A stretch of 64,000 nt of DNA from Photobacterium salinisoli (GTDB lineage Bacteria; Pseudomonadota; Gammaproteobacteria; Enterobacterales; Vibrionaceae): the NCBI RefSeq assembly GCF_003614885.1, contig NZ_QZMS01000007.1, positions 186,001 to 250,000 on the forward strand. Reading direction: 5' to 3'. This document shows positions 17,176 to 26,418 of the stretch, piece by piece; the stretch's first letter is position 1; every line of letters starts with the position of its first letter. Below the pieces are notes generated by a model. It made no database searches. It was not told the DNA's origin and saw nothing but the letters and a program-made list of their open reading frames with translations. Both the position numbers and the translations under genes were made by a program.

Positions 17176-19353
17176 ATGAGCTTTGATTTAGACGAAGATA
17201 TCCTGCAGGACTTTTTAATCGAAGCCGGGGAAATTCTGGAATTACTTTCCGAGCAGTTAGTAGATTTGGAACGTCGTCCAGAAGATACAGATTTGCTGAA
17301 TGCCATTTTCCGCGGCTTCCATACTGTCAAAGGTGGTGCCGGGTTTTTGGCGTTAACGGCATTGGTTGACGCTTGTCACGGTGCTGAGAACATTTTTGAC
17401 TTACTCCGTACCGGTAAACGCACTGTGACTTCAGAGCTGATGGATGTCATCCTTCAAGCACTGGATACCATCAATGTGATGTTCGCACAGGTGCAGGACC
17501 GTGAGCCGATTGAGCCAGCAGAACAAAGTTTGCTGGATGCGCTGCATTATTACAGCCAGCCACCGGGTGCCGAAGAGCTGGCGGCGGCTGTCTCAGCTCA
17601 AGCGCCGGTTGCTGCTCCTGCAGCGGCAATCGAGCCGGCTTCACCTGAACAGCCCGCGATTGCTGGCGGTTCGGTGGATGAAATCACTCAGGATGAGTTT
17701 GAGCGTCTGCTCGATGAGTTGCACGGTGCGGGCGGCAGCCCAAGCGCCACCTCAGCCAGTGCTGTTCAGAGTGCACCTGTCTCGACAGACCTTGATAATG
17801 GCGATATCACTGACGATGAGTTTGAACGCCTGCTAGATGAGCTGCACGGTATAGGTAACGCGCCTGGCAATGAAACTTCGGGTGCTGATGAGTCAGCCTC
17901 GCCAGTTGCTGCGCAAACGTCCGAATCGCCTGCTGCTGCCAGTGCACCTGGTACAGGTGACGGCGACTTAATGACAGATGACGAATTTGAACGTCTGCTA
18001 GATGAATTGCACGGCAGCGGTAAAGGACCGTCAGATGAAGAGCTGGCGATTGCAACCAAACCGGCTTACGCGTTACAGGCGAAAGCCGACCCCGCGCCTG
18101 TCAGCGCTCAGCCCGTTGCTGAGATGCCGCAGCCTGTTGCTGAGCGTAAAGCAACCGGGTTAAAAGAAAAATCAAAGACGCAGGCTGAAGCCACTGTCCG
18201 TGTCGATACCTCTACCCTGGACACCATAATGAACATGGTTGGTGAGCTGGTATTGGTGCGAAATCGCCTGATCAGCCTGGGCCAGAACAGCAATGACGAA
18301 GAAATGTCAAAAGCTGTTGCAAACCTTGATGTGGTGACCGCAGATCTTCAGGGGGCGGTAATGAAAACGCGTATGCAGCCAATCAAGAAAGTCTTTGGCC
18401 GCTTCCCGCGTGTTGTACGCGACCTGGCCCGTAGCCTGAAAAAAGAAATCGTGCTGGAAATGCGCGGTGAAGAAACCGATCTCGATAAGAATCTGGTGGA
18501 AGCGCTGGCCGATCCTTTGGTTCACCTGGTACGTAACTCAGTCGATCACGGTATCGAAATGCCGGATGTGCGTGAGAAGGCCGGCAAGCCGCGTATTGGT
18601 ACTGTGCTTTTGTCTGCTGCGCAGGAAGGGGATCATATTTTGCTGACCATCGAAGATGACGGCGGCGGTATGGATCCGGATCGGCTGCGACAGATTGCCG
18701 TTGACCGCGGTGTTATGGATGCAGATGCCGCCGCGCGTTTGTCTGACAGCGAATGTTATAACCTGATTTTCGCCCCCGGTTTCTCGACCAAAAAAGAAAT
18801 CTCAGATATTTCCGGTCGTGGCGTCGGTATGGATGTAGTGAAAACCGCTATCAGCCAGCTGAACGGTTCCATTTACATTGACTCCAATCTGGGCAAAGGC
18901 ACACGCATTGATATTAAAGTGCCGTTGACGCTGGCCATTTTGCCGACACTGATGGTTGGTGTTGCTGACCAGCCATTTGCACTGCCTCTGGCCAGTGTGA
19001 ATGAAATCTTCCATTTGGATCTCAGAAAGACCAATGTGGTTGATGGGCAACTGACTATCATAGTACGTGATAAAGCGATTCCGCTGTTTTATCTCCAGGA
19101 TTGGCTGGCAGGACACACAGCTACCAAGCGGGAAAAACAGCTTGGGCATGTGGTGATTGTTCAGATAGGCCATCAGAGAATGGGCTTTGTCGTGGATACG
19201 CTTATCGGTCAGGAAGAAGTGGTGATTAAGCCGCTGGATGAGTTATTGCAGGGCACACCGGGTATGGCGGGTGCCACCATCACCAGTGATGGTCACATTG
19301 CACTGATTCTGGATGTCCCCAACCTTCTGAAACATTACGCAGGCCGCAGATAA
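17176..19353 (+). CDS. cheA: Chemotaxis histidine kinase CheA
   Basis: CheA phosphorylates CheY and CheB in response to receptor state. The 725-residue protein has an Hpt P1 domain with phospho-His49 (FRGFHTVKGGAG). A long Ala/Pro/Glu-rich region, roughly residues 125-335, replaces a classic P2. P3 dimerisation, P4 ATPase (N box LVRNSVDHG, G boxes DDGGGMDP and GRGVGMDV) and P5 CheW-like domains follow. The linker carries three copies of DEFERLLDELHG. A region of this kind in Vibrio CheA is known to bind ParP (the LID region), which fits the parC/parP genes downstream. Confidence 0.96.
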   Translation: MSFDLDEDILQDFLIEAGEILELLSEQLVDLERRPEDTDLLNAIFRGFHTVKGGAGFLALTALVDACHGAENIFDLLRTGKRTVTSELMDVILQALDTINVMFAQVQDREPIEPAEQSLLDALHYYSQPPGAEELAAAVSAQAPVAAPAAAIEPASPEQPAIAGGSVDEITQDEFERLLDELHGAGGSPSATSASAVQSAPVSTDLDNGDITDDEFERLLDELHGIGNAPGNETSGADESASPVAAQTSESPAAASAPGTGDGDLMTDDEFERLLDELHGSGKGPSDEELAIATKPAYALQAKADPAPVSAQPVAEMPQPVAERKATGLKEKSKTQAEATVRVDTSTLDTIMNMVGELVLVRNRLISLGQNSNDEEMSKAVANLDVVTADLQGAVMKTRMQPIKKVFGRFPRVVRDLARSLKKEIVLEMRGEETDLDKNLVEALADPLVHLVRNSVDHGIEMPDVREKAGKPRIGTVLLSAAQEGDHILLTIEDDGGGMDPDRLRQIAVDRGVMDADAAARLSDSECYNLIFAPGFSTKKEISDISGRGVGMDVVKTAISQLNGSIYIDSNLGKGTRIDIKVPLTLAILPTLMVGVADQPFALPLASVNEIFHLDLRKTNVVDGQLTIIVRDKAIPLFYLQDWLAGHTATKREKQLGHVVIVQIGHQRMGFVVDTLIGQEEVVIKPLDELLQGTPGMAGATITSDGHIALILDVPNLLKHYAGRR
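17692..18015 (+). repeat. Threefold 12-residue peptide repeat inside CheA linker
   Basis: The motif DEFERLLDELHG is encoded at CheA residues 173-184, 214-225 and 269-280 (about 17692-17727, 17815-17850 and 17980-18015). The copies are identical in protein but not in DNA, so the peptide is under selection rather than freshly duplicated. Intervening spacers are Ala/Ser/Pro rich. Each copy is preceded by a TxD or TDD and followed by a glycine pair, indicating a short linear interaction motif. Confidence 0.85.
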
Positions 19354-19361
19354 TAATAATT

Positions 19362-19386
19362 AACAGGGGCTTAAAAGGCCCCTGTT
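19362..19386 (+). promoter_or_regulatory. RNA hairpin between cheA and cheB
   Basis: A perfect 9-base stem (AACAGGGGC paired with GCCCCTGTT) encloses a 7-base loop, 8 bases after the cheA stop. No run of T follows, so it is not a convincing intrinsic terminator. It may stabilise or process the transcript or reduce expression of the distal genes. Confidence 0.55.
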
Positions 19387-19420
19387 CATTCAGGCCTGAT
19401 TGCTTACGGAAAGATATGAC

Positions 19421-20557
19421 ATGGCTGTAAAAGTGTTGGTGGTGGACGACTCCAGTTTTTTCCGCCGCCGGGTGAGTGAAATTATTAATGCGGATCCGCG
19501 CCTTGAAGTGATTGGCGATGCTGTAAACGGTAAAGAAGCCGTTGAAAAAGCGCGGACACTGAAACCTGACGTCATCACTATGGATATCGAAATGCCGGTG
19601 ATGGATGGTATCACCGCTGTGCGCGAAATCATGAAGTCGAACCCGACACCTATCCTGATGTTTTCTTCGCTTACCCATGAGGGCGCGCGGGCGACATTAG
19701 ATGCACTGGACGCGGGTGCGTTAGACTTTCTGCCGAAAAAATTTGAAGATATTGCGCGTAATAAAGACGAGGCAATCTCTCTGCTGCAAAAGCGTGTCGC
19801 TGAACTGGCCCGTAAACGTGTCTTTATGCGAACGCCTTTGCGTGCCAGCAGTCCGGTCACGCCATCGCCAGCGGCTCGTCCGCTGACATCAGGCCGCACA
19901 GTTGTCAGTTCTGCGACCGCGACGCCGCCGTCACGACCAGCACCGGTTCGGCCTGCCGCCCGGTTCAAAGCAACAGGTAAACAGTATCAGCTTATGGCGA
20001 TAGGTACATCGACCGGCGGTCCTGTTGCGTTACAAAAAATTCTGACTCAGTTGCCAGGCTCATTCCCTTATCCCATTGTTTTGGTTCAGCATATGCCTGC
20101 TACATTCACCGCGGCCTTTGCGGCGCGTTTGAATAACCTTTGCAAAATTGGTGTGAAAGAGGCTGAAGATGGCGATGTATTGCGTGCCGGTACCGCTTAT
20201 CTGGCACCTGGCGGTAAACAAATGATGCTGGAAGGCCGCCCGGGCAATGTGCGTTTGCGTATTATTGATGGTGGTGATCGCATGAACTACAAGCCTTGTG
20301 TCGATGTCACTTTTGGCTCTGCAGCCAAGGTGTATCATGACAAGGTGTTGTCTATGATCCTGACCGGAATGGGCGCAGACGGGCGTGACGGATCGCGTAT
20401 GTTGAAGTCTGCCGGCGCAACTGTCTGGGCACAGGATGAAGAAAGTTGTGTGGTATACGGTATGCCGCAGGCGGTTGCTAAGGCGGGGATATCGACGGAA
20501 GATCTTCCTTTGGATCGTATCGCTGAGCGTATTCTGATTGAGGTTGGCTTAGCTTAA
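19421..20557 (+). CDS. cheB: Chemoreceptor glutamate methylesterase CheB
   Basis: CheB demethylates (and deamidates) receptor glutamates for adaptation. The product has 378 residues, with a receiver domain with Asp55 in [11 protein letters not shown], a Ser/Pro/Arg-rich linker and a methylesterase domain. The esterase triad is visible as Ser in GTSTGGP, His in VQHMP and Asp in GMGADGRDG. The ATG at 19421 follows GGAAAG and gives the usual [11 protein letters not shown] start; an upstream in-frame TTG is less likely. Confidence 0.95.
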   Translation: MAVKVLVVDDSSFFRRRVSEIINADPRLEVIGDAVNGKEAVEKARTLKPDVITMDIEMPVMDGITAVREIMKSNPTPILMFSSLTHEGARATLDALDAGALDFLPKKFEDIARNKDEAISLLQKRVAELARKRVFMRTPLRASSPVTPSPAARPLTSGRTVVSSATATPPSRPAPVRPAARFKATGKQYQLMAIGTSTGGPVALQKILTQLPGSFPYPIVLVQHMPATFTAAFAARLNNLCKIGVKEAEDGDVLRAGTAYLAPGGKQMMLEGRPGNVRLRIIDGGDRMNYKPCVDVTFGSAAKVYHDKVLSMILTGMGADGRDGSRMLKSAGATVWAQDEESCVVYGMPQAVAKAGISTEDLPLDRIAERILIEVGLA

Positions 20558-20566
20558 GGAGATGTC

Positions 20567-21346
20567 GTGGTAGTCTGGAGCATTGCCAACCAGAAAGGCG
20601 GCGTGGGAAAAACCACGACTACTGTCAGTCTGGCGGGCCTGTTGAGTGAGCGAAACAAGCGCGTCTTGTTGGTGGATACTGATCCACATTCATCACTGAC
20701 AACCTATTTGAACTTTGATTCTGACCGCCTTGAATCCAGCCTGTTTGATTTGTTCCAGCTGTCGACGATTGACCGCGACACTGTCAAACCTCTGGTGCTG
20801 GAAACACGGTTTAACAATATCCATCTGATACCCGCGCATATGTCGCTGGCGACCCTGGACAGAGTCATGGGAACCCGCAGTGGCATGGGGCTGATTCTGA
20901 AAAAGGCATTGAAATGTCTGGAAGAAGAATATGATTATGTGCTGATTGACTGTCCCCCGATCCTGGGTGTCATGATGGTGAATGCACTGGCTGCCAGCGA
21001 GCGCATTCTGATTCCGGTACAAACGGAGTTTCTGGCGATGAAAGGTCTGGAGCGCATGATGCGTACGTTGCAAATCATGCAAAAATCCAGGCCGGATGAA
21101 TTCAAAGTCACTATTGTGCCGACTATGTATGACAAGCGGACCCGGGCATCGCTGGAAACATTACAGGAACTCAAGCTGCGTTATGCCAACCAGGTCTGGG
21201 CTTCTGCTGTACCAATTGATACCAAATTTCGTGATGCCAGTATCAAGCATATGCCGCCATCCTTGTATGCCCGTGGCTCACGCGGTGTGTTTGCATATAA
21301 AACTTTATTGAATTATCTGGAGCGGCTTGGTCAAGATGAGCGATAA
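20567..21346 (+). CDS. parC: ParA-like chemotaxis array positioning ATPase ParC
   Basis: ParC is the ParA-family ATPase that brings chemotaxis arrays to the cell pole in vibrios (not topoisomerase IV ParC). The 259-residue product has the deviant Walker A KGGVGKTT at residues 10-17, the VDTDPH Walker A-prime and DCPP Walker B motifs. GTG start with AAGGAG upstream. The gene lies between cheB and parP and overlaps parP by 11 bases, as in the Vibrio cluster. Confidence 0.9.
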   Translation: MVVWSIANQKGGVGKTTTTVSLAGLLSERNKRVLLVDTDPHSSLTTYLNFDSDRLESSLFDLFQLSTIDRDTVKPLVLETRFNNIHLIPAHMSLATLDRVMGTRSGMGLILKKALKCLEEEYDYVLIDCPPILGVMMVNALAASERILIPVQTEFLAMKGLERMMRTLQIMQKSRPDEFKVTIVPTMYDKRTRASLETLQELKLRYANQVWASAVPIDTKFRDASIKHMPPSLYARGSRGVFAYKTLLNYLERLGQDER

Positions 21347-22781
21347 CGCAAAGCTGTCCAGTGAACAGGCATTAGATGATTACTTTTTCGGGCTGCTGGA
21401 TGATTCTTTGTTGCCCGAAGAGGATAGCGCGGACGCTGTCGGACTGCAGGATGACTTGCCAGCGTCAGACGAAGGCGATGATGGTCAGGAGCCGTTGTCA
21501 GAGACTGGCGATCTTGTTGATGCGGCAGATGAGCAACTGAGCGGCGGGTCACCCGATGATGCGATAAGCGTTACGGTAGAAACCCAGACTCATCAGCCCT
21601 TTGATTTTAATAGCCTGGATGAATCCGGGCGAGATAACTCGTCGGTGAACTCGTTTGCTGAAGGTGGCGAACCGCCGTCACTGCGGGCAATGGCAACCCA
21701 GTTGCCGAATGCTGCTGCGTCGGTTTCGGTTGCCGCAGAACCAGAGCTGAGTGTGCCTGAAGTCAGGTTTTCGCCTCCGCGTTCCAGAACAGATCTTGAG
21801 CAGTTGCAGCGTCTTCTGGATCAAATGTCAGAGATGCAAGAGGAAGTCATTGTTGAAAGTGAAGCCTGGATTGCAGAGCAACAGCAATTGGCTGAACTGG
21901 AAAAACAACAAACGGAAGACGTTAAGTCAACCCTTTTGGATGACCCGGGCTGGTTTGAGGACGACAGTGTACAGACTCAGGATCCGGACGCTGTGCCGGA
22001 ACCGCTTATACAATCGCAGGCAGTGACTGCACAGTCGTCAGCGGATGAGCCGGCTCCCTATGCTGAGCCGGAAAGCAGTGTCCAGCTGATGCACATGCTG
22101 CCTAAGGTTGCAGAGGCTCCGGCCGCAGCGGAAAAGGCGGTACTGGCGGCTGAATTGGAAACAAGCTCTCAGCCTCAGGATGAAATAGTTGCAACCGAGC
22201 CTGCGACAGACATTCTTGGTAAAGAAGCGTATGTGCAGGACACTGTGGCCGAAGCAGCACCTGAGCCTGAACTGGAACCAGGACTGACGGCTGAGTCGCC
22301 GCCGCCATCCTGGACCTTACCTGACGCCAGTGAGCAGACGGAATTTCAGGCGCTGTTTTTTGCCGTCAATGGGGTGACTTTTGCCGTTCCGCTGACAGAG
22401 CTGGGCGGGATACACCAACTGGGGGAGATGAGCCATCTCATCGGCAGACCGGACTGGTATCTTGGCTTGCAGCCGGTACAGAACCGAAAACTGGATGTGG
22501 TGGATACCGCCAGATGGGTGATGCCTGAATCTATTCGCAATGATGACCATCAGGAAAATTACCGCTATGTGGTCATGTTGGGAGAAAGTAAGTGGGGACT
22601 GGCTTGTGATCAACTTCACGGAACAGAAACCCTGACAAAACATAGTGTTCGCTGGCGAGAAAAGGCAGGTAAACGGCCTTGGCTGGCGGGTATGGTTAAA
22701 GAGAAAATGTGTGCTTTAATTCATGTCAATGAACTCATTTCCATGCTGAAAGCGGGTTTGGATGTGAAGAGCGTTTTGTGA
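21336..22781 (+). CDS. parP: CheW-domain array protein ParP
   Basis: ParP couples chemotaxis arrays to ParC and stabilises CheA at the pole. The product has 481 residues: a conserved N-terminal stretch (SSEQALDDYFFGLLDD), a long acidic Pro/Glu/Gln-rich linker with a coiled-coil-like helix near 150-190, and a C-terminal CheW-like domain from about residue 334. A start at ATG 21336 is preferred; an in-frame TTG nine bases upstream has closer Shine-Dalgarno spacing and cannot be excluded. Identification rests on domain layout and position. Confidence 0.88.
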   Translation: MSDNAKLSSEQALDDYFFGLLDDSLLPEEDSADAVGLQDDLPASDEGDDGQEPLSETGDLVDAADEQLSGGSPDDAISVTVETQTHQPFDFNSLDESGRDNSSVNSFAEGGEPPSLRAMATQLPNAAASVSVAAEPELSVPEVRFSPPRSRTDLEQLQRLLDQMSEMQEEVIVESEAWIAEQQQLAELEKQQTEDVKSTLLDDPGWFEDDSVQTQDPDAVPEPLIQSQAVTAQSSADEPAPYAEPESSVQLMHMLPKVAEAPAAAEKAVLAAELETSSQPQDEIVATEPATDILGKEAYVQDTVAEAAPEPELEPGLTAESPPPSWTLPDASEQTEFQALFFAVNGVTFAVPLTELGGIHQLGEMSHLIGRPDWYLGLQPVQNRKLDVVDTARWVMPESIRNDDHQENYRYVVMLGESKWGLACDQLHGTETLTKHSVRWREKAGKRPWLAGMVKEKMCALIHVNELISMLKAGLDVKSVL

Positions 22782-22803
22782 CGATGGCCGGAGAGGATAC
22801 AGC

Positions 22804-23298
22804 ATGTCGCAGGTAAGTGTTGCCGAGATTCAAAAAGAAGACAGTAACGATCAGGTATTACAGTGGGTTACTTTCCAGCTGGAAGAGGAAACCTACGGTA
22901 TCAATGTAATGCAGGTTCGTGAAGTGCTGCGTTATACTGAAATCGCCCCGGTTCCGGGTGCGCCGGATTACGTACTGGGAATTATCAACCTGCGTGGCAA
23001 TGTGGTCACTGTGATTGATACCCGTGCACGTTTTGGCCTGATGTCAGGTGAGATTTCAGATAATACCCGTATCGTAATCATTGAAGCTGAAAAGCAGGTT
23101 ATTGGTATTATGGTCGACAGCGTGGCAGAAGTGGTTTATCTGCGTAGCTCTGAAATCGACAGTACGCCAAGCGTAGGTACTGATGAAAGCGCCAAGTTTA
23201 TTCAAGGCGTCAGCAACCGTGATAATCAACTGCTGATCCTGGTTGATCTGAACAAGCTCCTGTCTGATGAAGAATGGGAAGAGATGGCGTACCTCTGA
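22804..23298 (+). CDS. cheW: Chemotaxis coupling protein CheW
   Basis: CheW links receptors to CheA in the signalling array. The 164-residue product is a single CheW domain with the signature segment GVNVMQVREVLR-like (here INVMQVREVLRY), IINLRGNVVTVIDTR and a C-terminal ILVDLNKLL strand-helix. The stop overlaps the next gene by one base. Confidence 0.95.
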   Translation: MSQVSVAEIQKEDSNDQVLQWVTFQLEEETYGINVMQVREVLRYTEIAPVPGAPDYVLGIINLRGNVVTVIDTRARFGLMSGEISDNTRIVIIEAEKQVIGIMVDSVAEVVYLRSSEIDSTPSVGTDESAKFIQGVSNRDNQLLILVDLNKLLSDEEWEEMAYL

Positions 23299-23729
23299 TG
23301 CCTGCTATGTTGCTTGAATGGCTGCCGCTGGCTGTTGCTGTGCTGGCGGTGGTGGTAGCTGTTGTTCTGGTTCGGCGCGAGCGAAAAGCGCGTCTGGATC
23401 TGGAAACCAAGTTTGCAGCAGCAGAGCTGCTGTTAAAAACCGCCAGACAGCAGCAGGAAAGCTTAACCAAACAGTTTCATGAATTGCGTGCGGGTACGAT
23501 GGCAATGAGTAATAAAATGGCCATATTAACACGCCAGCAGGAAGAGCTGTCTGAGCGACAGGGTGAAATGGCCATGCAGGATCCTGACGGCCGCCTTTAC
23601 AGCCGCGCCAGTAAAATGGTTGAGCTGGGTGCCGACGTTAATGAACTGATGGAAGAGTGTGATCTGCCAAAAGCGGAAGCTGAACTGCTGTTGCGGTTAC
23701 AGCAGCGCATGAATAAAGGCCGACGATAG
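23298..23729 (+). CDS. DUF2802 family membrane-anchored protein
   Basis: The 143-residue product has an N-terminal transmembrane segment (about residues 7-27) followed by basic residues, a long coiled coil (roughly 35-95) and a short C-terminal domain with RLYSRASKMVELGADVNELMEECDLPKAEAELL split over DUF2802. This family is regularly found after cheW in vibrios and pseudomonads. Its function is not established. The ATG overlaps the cheW stop (TGATG), so it is probably co-translated with the chemotaxis genes. Confidence 0.8.
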   Translation: MPAMLLEWLPLAVAVLAVVVAVVLVRRERKARLDLETKFAAAELLLKTARQQQESLTKQFHELRAGTMAMSNKMAILTRQQEELSERQGEMAMQDPDGRLYSRASKMVELGADVNELMEECDLPKAEAELLLRLQQRMNKGRR

Positions 23730-23797
23730 CACTGCTGCCTGGCTGCTTTTATTCAAAGCTTCAGCGCCAGGTCCTGCCACTTCACTGTGCAATAGCG

Positions 23798-24097
23798 TCA
23801 GACGGTTTCGTTGACAGACACAGGCCCTTCCCATCCGGGAGGGGTTTTTCCGTTTAAGACCCAGGAAAAAGCAATCAGTTCGGCTATGATCACGAACAGG
23901 GCGGGCGGGATGTTATCTCCGGCCTCCAGGTTGTTGAGGTAGTCAGCCAGTGCCGGATCCTGGTGTATCAGTCCTCCCTGGGCTTTGACTTGCTCTATTA
24001 TCTCTTTTGCCCAATCGTCATAGCCTTTGGCCGAGACATACGGGGTGTTATAGCCATCGTAGCTCAAAGCGACAGCCCGGTTTTGCTCTGTTTTCAT
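23798..24097 (-). CDS. FlhB C-terminal-domain-like protein (FlhX type)
   Basis: The 99-residue product resembles only the part of FlhB after the autocleavage loop: the AVALSYD strand, a Lys/Gly turn, the helix and the DPALADYLNNLEAGDNIPP segment. It ends in a hydrophobic helix. No transmembrane N-terminal half and no NPxH motif are present. The ATG overlaps the stop of the FliK-like gene upstream by 4 bases, so the two are one operon. A role as a stand-alone switch domain is known for FlhX in some bacteria; here it is inferred. Confidence 0.8.
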   Translation of the reverse strand: MKTEQNRAVALSYDGYNTPYVSAKGYDDWAKEIIEQVKAQGGLIHQDPALADYLNNLEAGDNIPPALFVIIAELIAFSWVLNGKTPPGWEGPVSVNETV

Positions 24098-24942
24098 ACG
24101 CTGATCCTGATGCCGCATTGCGGGTGTATTTCAGGTGCAGAATCATCACTGCTCTGCACCTGATGAAAACTCACTGACTGACAGTTAATGTCCAACAGTT
24201 CCAGGCGACGCATCAGCTGAGGTGTTAACTGTTCAGTTAATGCCAGTATATCTGGCTGCTCGCAGCAGAATGCCAGCTTGAGCTGGTTGTCTTGCCAGAC
24301 GGCTGTGGCTTCCAGGGTGTCCAGATCACCGACAGGCAGCCCCAGTTTGACTGTCCAGGCGCGGCCGGAAGACTGCCGTTTTGAGGTTTGCTGCGGCTCT
24401 TTTGAATGAACACTGAGACGGAGTTCACGGCCATGACTCTGCGGTAAGTGCAGTATAAAAGGAGTGTTCTCGTCGCGCCCGGTTGGCGCACCGGCAATAC
24501 GCTGCTCGGCGGCCAGGCGGATTAGTGCTTTGAGTTCGGCTTGCGAGTCAGCCGGCAGGCTGGCGAGTAACTTGGCTAGTGGACTGTCGGGTTGCGTGAG
24601 CTGGGTCACCAGTGCTTTCAGGCTGTCTTTACCAGCGCCTTGTTGTAACCAGGGGACGATATCGGCCGGCGTGCGCGGCAGCACCAGCTGAGACAACCAT
24701 GGTGCAATCGGTGACCCCTGCCCGCTCACTGCAGGAGGTAAATTGGCAAATAATCGTTGCAGCACATGAAGTTGTGTTAGCAAGTGTGAAAGTTGGCTGA
24801 TTTGCTGGCCGGATTGGAATACAGTCGCTCCTGCCTGAGTAGGATTTGCATGGTTAACCGGAGTGCTCTGCTGCGGCGCCGTTGCCTTAGACGCACTGGC
24901 TGTTGCAGGCGGATAAGCTGAGGATTGAGATATAGAGGTCAC
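24094..24942 (-). CDS. FliK-like hook-length control domain protein
   Basis: The 282-residue product starts with a Ser/Ala/Thr/Pro-rich segment and a helical middle. It ends with a domain like the FliK C-terminus ([19 protein letters not shown] then helix [11 protein letters not shown]). The classic RLDPPELG signature is missing, so it is a divergent paralogue of FliK. It is coupled to the FlhB-tail protein by an ATGA overlap, so partner and substrate of the switch are encoded together. Divergently oriented from ccmA. Confidence 0.75.
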   Translation of the reverse strand: MTSISQSSAYPPATASASKATAPQQSTPVNHANPTQAGATVFQSGQQISQLSHLLTQLHVLQRLFANLPPAVSGQGSPIAPWLSQLVLPRTPADIVPWLQQGAGKDSLKALVTQLTQPDSPLAKLLASLPADSQAELKALIRLAAEQRIAGAPTGRDENTPFILHLPQSHGRELRLSVHSKEPQQTSKRQSSGRAWTVKLGLPVGDLDTLEATAVWQDNQLKLAFCCEQPDILALTEQLTPQLMRRLELLDINCQSVSFHQVQSSDDSAPEIHPQCGIRISV

Positions 24943-25050
24943 ATTTACTTACCTTGCTGCCGGATCTATAACAGCCTGAAACTAACAAAGATCTCAGTCG
25001 CTGTGATATTATCCGAGGATTATTTGTGTCATTCAGGATGTCTCATCCCT

Positions 25051-25707
25051 ATGTTATCAGTCAAAGGATTGAGCTGTACCCGTGATGAGCGCGTATTGTT
25101 CGATGACCTCCAATTTAATGTCGCTTCTGGCGAGCTGGTTCAGATTGAAGGCCGCAACGGGGCCGGTAAAACAACCTTGTTGCGTATCATCGCTGGGCTG
25201 GGCTCTCCTGATACCGGCGATGTCTATTGGCACGATAACAAGATAGGCCATGTGCGTGAAGAGTATCATAGCCAGATGCTGTTTTTGGGACATCAAACTG
25301 GGGTCAAGCGCGAATTAACCGCTTTGGAAAACCTGGCTTTTTTCCAGGCCATGCATGCGGGGGATAGCAGCGAGAGACTCAGTGGTCAGGCCAGAGTGTA
25401 TGGTGATGATGCCATCTGGCAGGCTCTGGCTCATGTGGGTTTGGCCGGACGCGAAGATGTGCCCGCCGGACAATTGTCAGCCGGCCAGCAACGTCGGGTG
25501 GCTCTGGCCCGCTTATGGTTGAGTAACCATCCGCTGTGGATTTTGGACGAGCCATTGACAGCCATTGATAAACTGGGAGTAAAAGTCCTAGAGCAGCTTT
25601 TTGTTTCCCATGCCGAACGTGGCGGGATTGTGCTGCTGACGACTCACCAGGATATGTTTTCTGCGCAGAACAGGCTGCGCAAGGTTACACTGGGGCAGGC
25701 GCTGTGA
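25051..25707 (+). CDS. ccmA: Heme exporter ATP-binding protein CcmA
   Basis: CcmA is the ATPase of the CcmABCD complex that releases holo-CcmE during cytochrome c maturation. The 218-residue ABC protein has Walker [13 protein letters not shown], signature [15 protein letters not shown] and Walker B LWILDEP. ATG 25051 gives the family start MLSVKGLSC; upstream in-frame sequence does not resemble CcmA. It opens an eight-step string of overlapping ccm genes. Confidence 0.94.
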   Translation: MLSVKGLSCTRDERVLFDDLQFNVASGELVQIEGRNGAGKTTLLRIIAGLGSPDTGDVYWHDNKIGHVREEYHSQMLFLGHQTGVKRELTALENLAFFQAMHAGDSSERLSGQARVYGDDAIWQALAHVGLAGREDVPAGQLSAGQQRRVALARLWLSNHPLWILDEPLTAIDKLGVKVLEQLFVSHAERGGIVLLTTHQDMFSAQNRLRKVTLGQAL

Positions 25708-26375
25708 TGTTGCATTCTATGTATCAGGTTATCCGTCGGGAATTGCTGATTGCATTTCGTCGTCAGGCCGATGTGTTCAACCCGTTGTGGTTTTTTATTA
25801 TTGTCATCACCCTGTTTCCGTTGGGGATAGGGCCAGAGCCGAATCTGCTGGCGCGTATCGCGCCCGGTATTATTTGGGTGGCCGCCTTGCTTGCGGCTTT
25901 ACTGTCGCTGGAGCGTCTGTTTCGGGATGATTTTGTTGACGGCTCGCTGGAACAAATGATGCTGATGCCAACTCCCTTATCGGTATTGGCACTGGCAAAA
26001 GTCTTGGCGCACTGGCTGCTGACGGGCTTGCCTCTGATAATAATCAGCCCGTTATTGGCAATTTTATTGTCACTCGACTGGTCAACCTGGACTGCAGTGG
26101 TACTGACCTTGCTCCTTGGCACGCCAACACTAAGCTTTTTAGGTGCGATTGGGGTTGCACTGACGGTGGGTTTGCGTAAAGGTGGAGTATTATTGAGCTT
26201 GCTCATCTTACCGCTGTTTATACCCGTGCTAATCTTTGCAACGTCAGCGATAGAGGCGGCGTCGCTGGGAATGGGTTACCAGGGGCAATTAGCTTTGATG
26301 GGAGCAATGTTAGCCGGATCAGCCACACTGGCTCCTTTTGCTATATCAGCTTCATTGCGCATCAGTGTTAACTGA
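25707..26375 (+). CDS. ccmB: Heme exporter membrane protein CcmB
   Basis: CcmB is the six-helix permease partner of CcmA. The 222-residue product is strongly hydrophobic, with the conserved DGSLEQMMLMP segment after helix 2 and GTPTLSFLGAIGVAL later. ATG overlaps the last base of the ccmA stop (TGATG). The 43 bases before ccmC hold no obvious terminator. Confidence 0.94.
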   Translation: MLHSMYQVIRRELLIAFRRQADVFNPLWFFIIVITLFPLGIGPEPNLLARIAPGIIWVAALLAALLSLERLFRDDFVDGSLEQMMLMPTPLSVLALAKVLAHWLLTGLPLIIISPLLAILLSLDWSTWTAVVLTLLLGTPTLSFLGAIGVALTVGLRKGGVLLSLLILPLFIPVLIFATSAIEAASLGMGYQGQLALMGAMLAGSATLAPFAISASLRISVN

Positions 26376-26418
26376 CGCGTGAATATAACGATTATTATTA
26401 GTCATAGAGTAAAAAACT

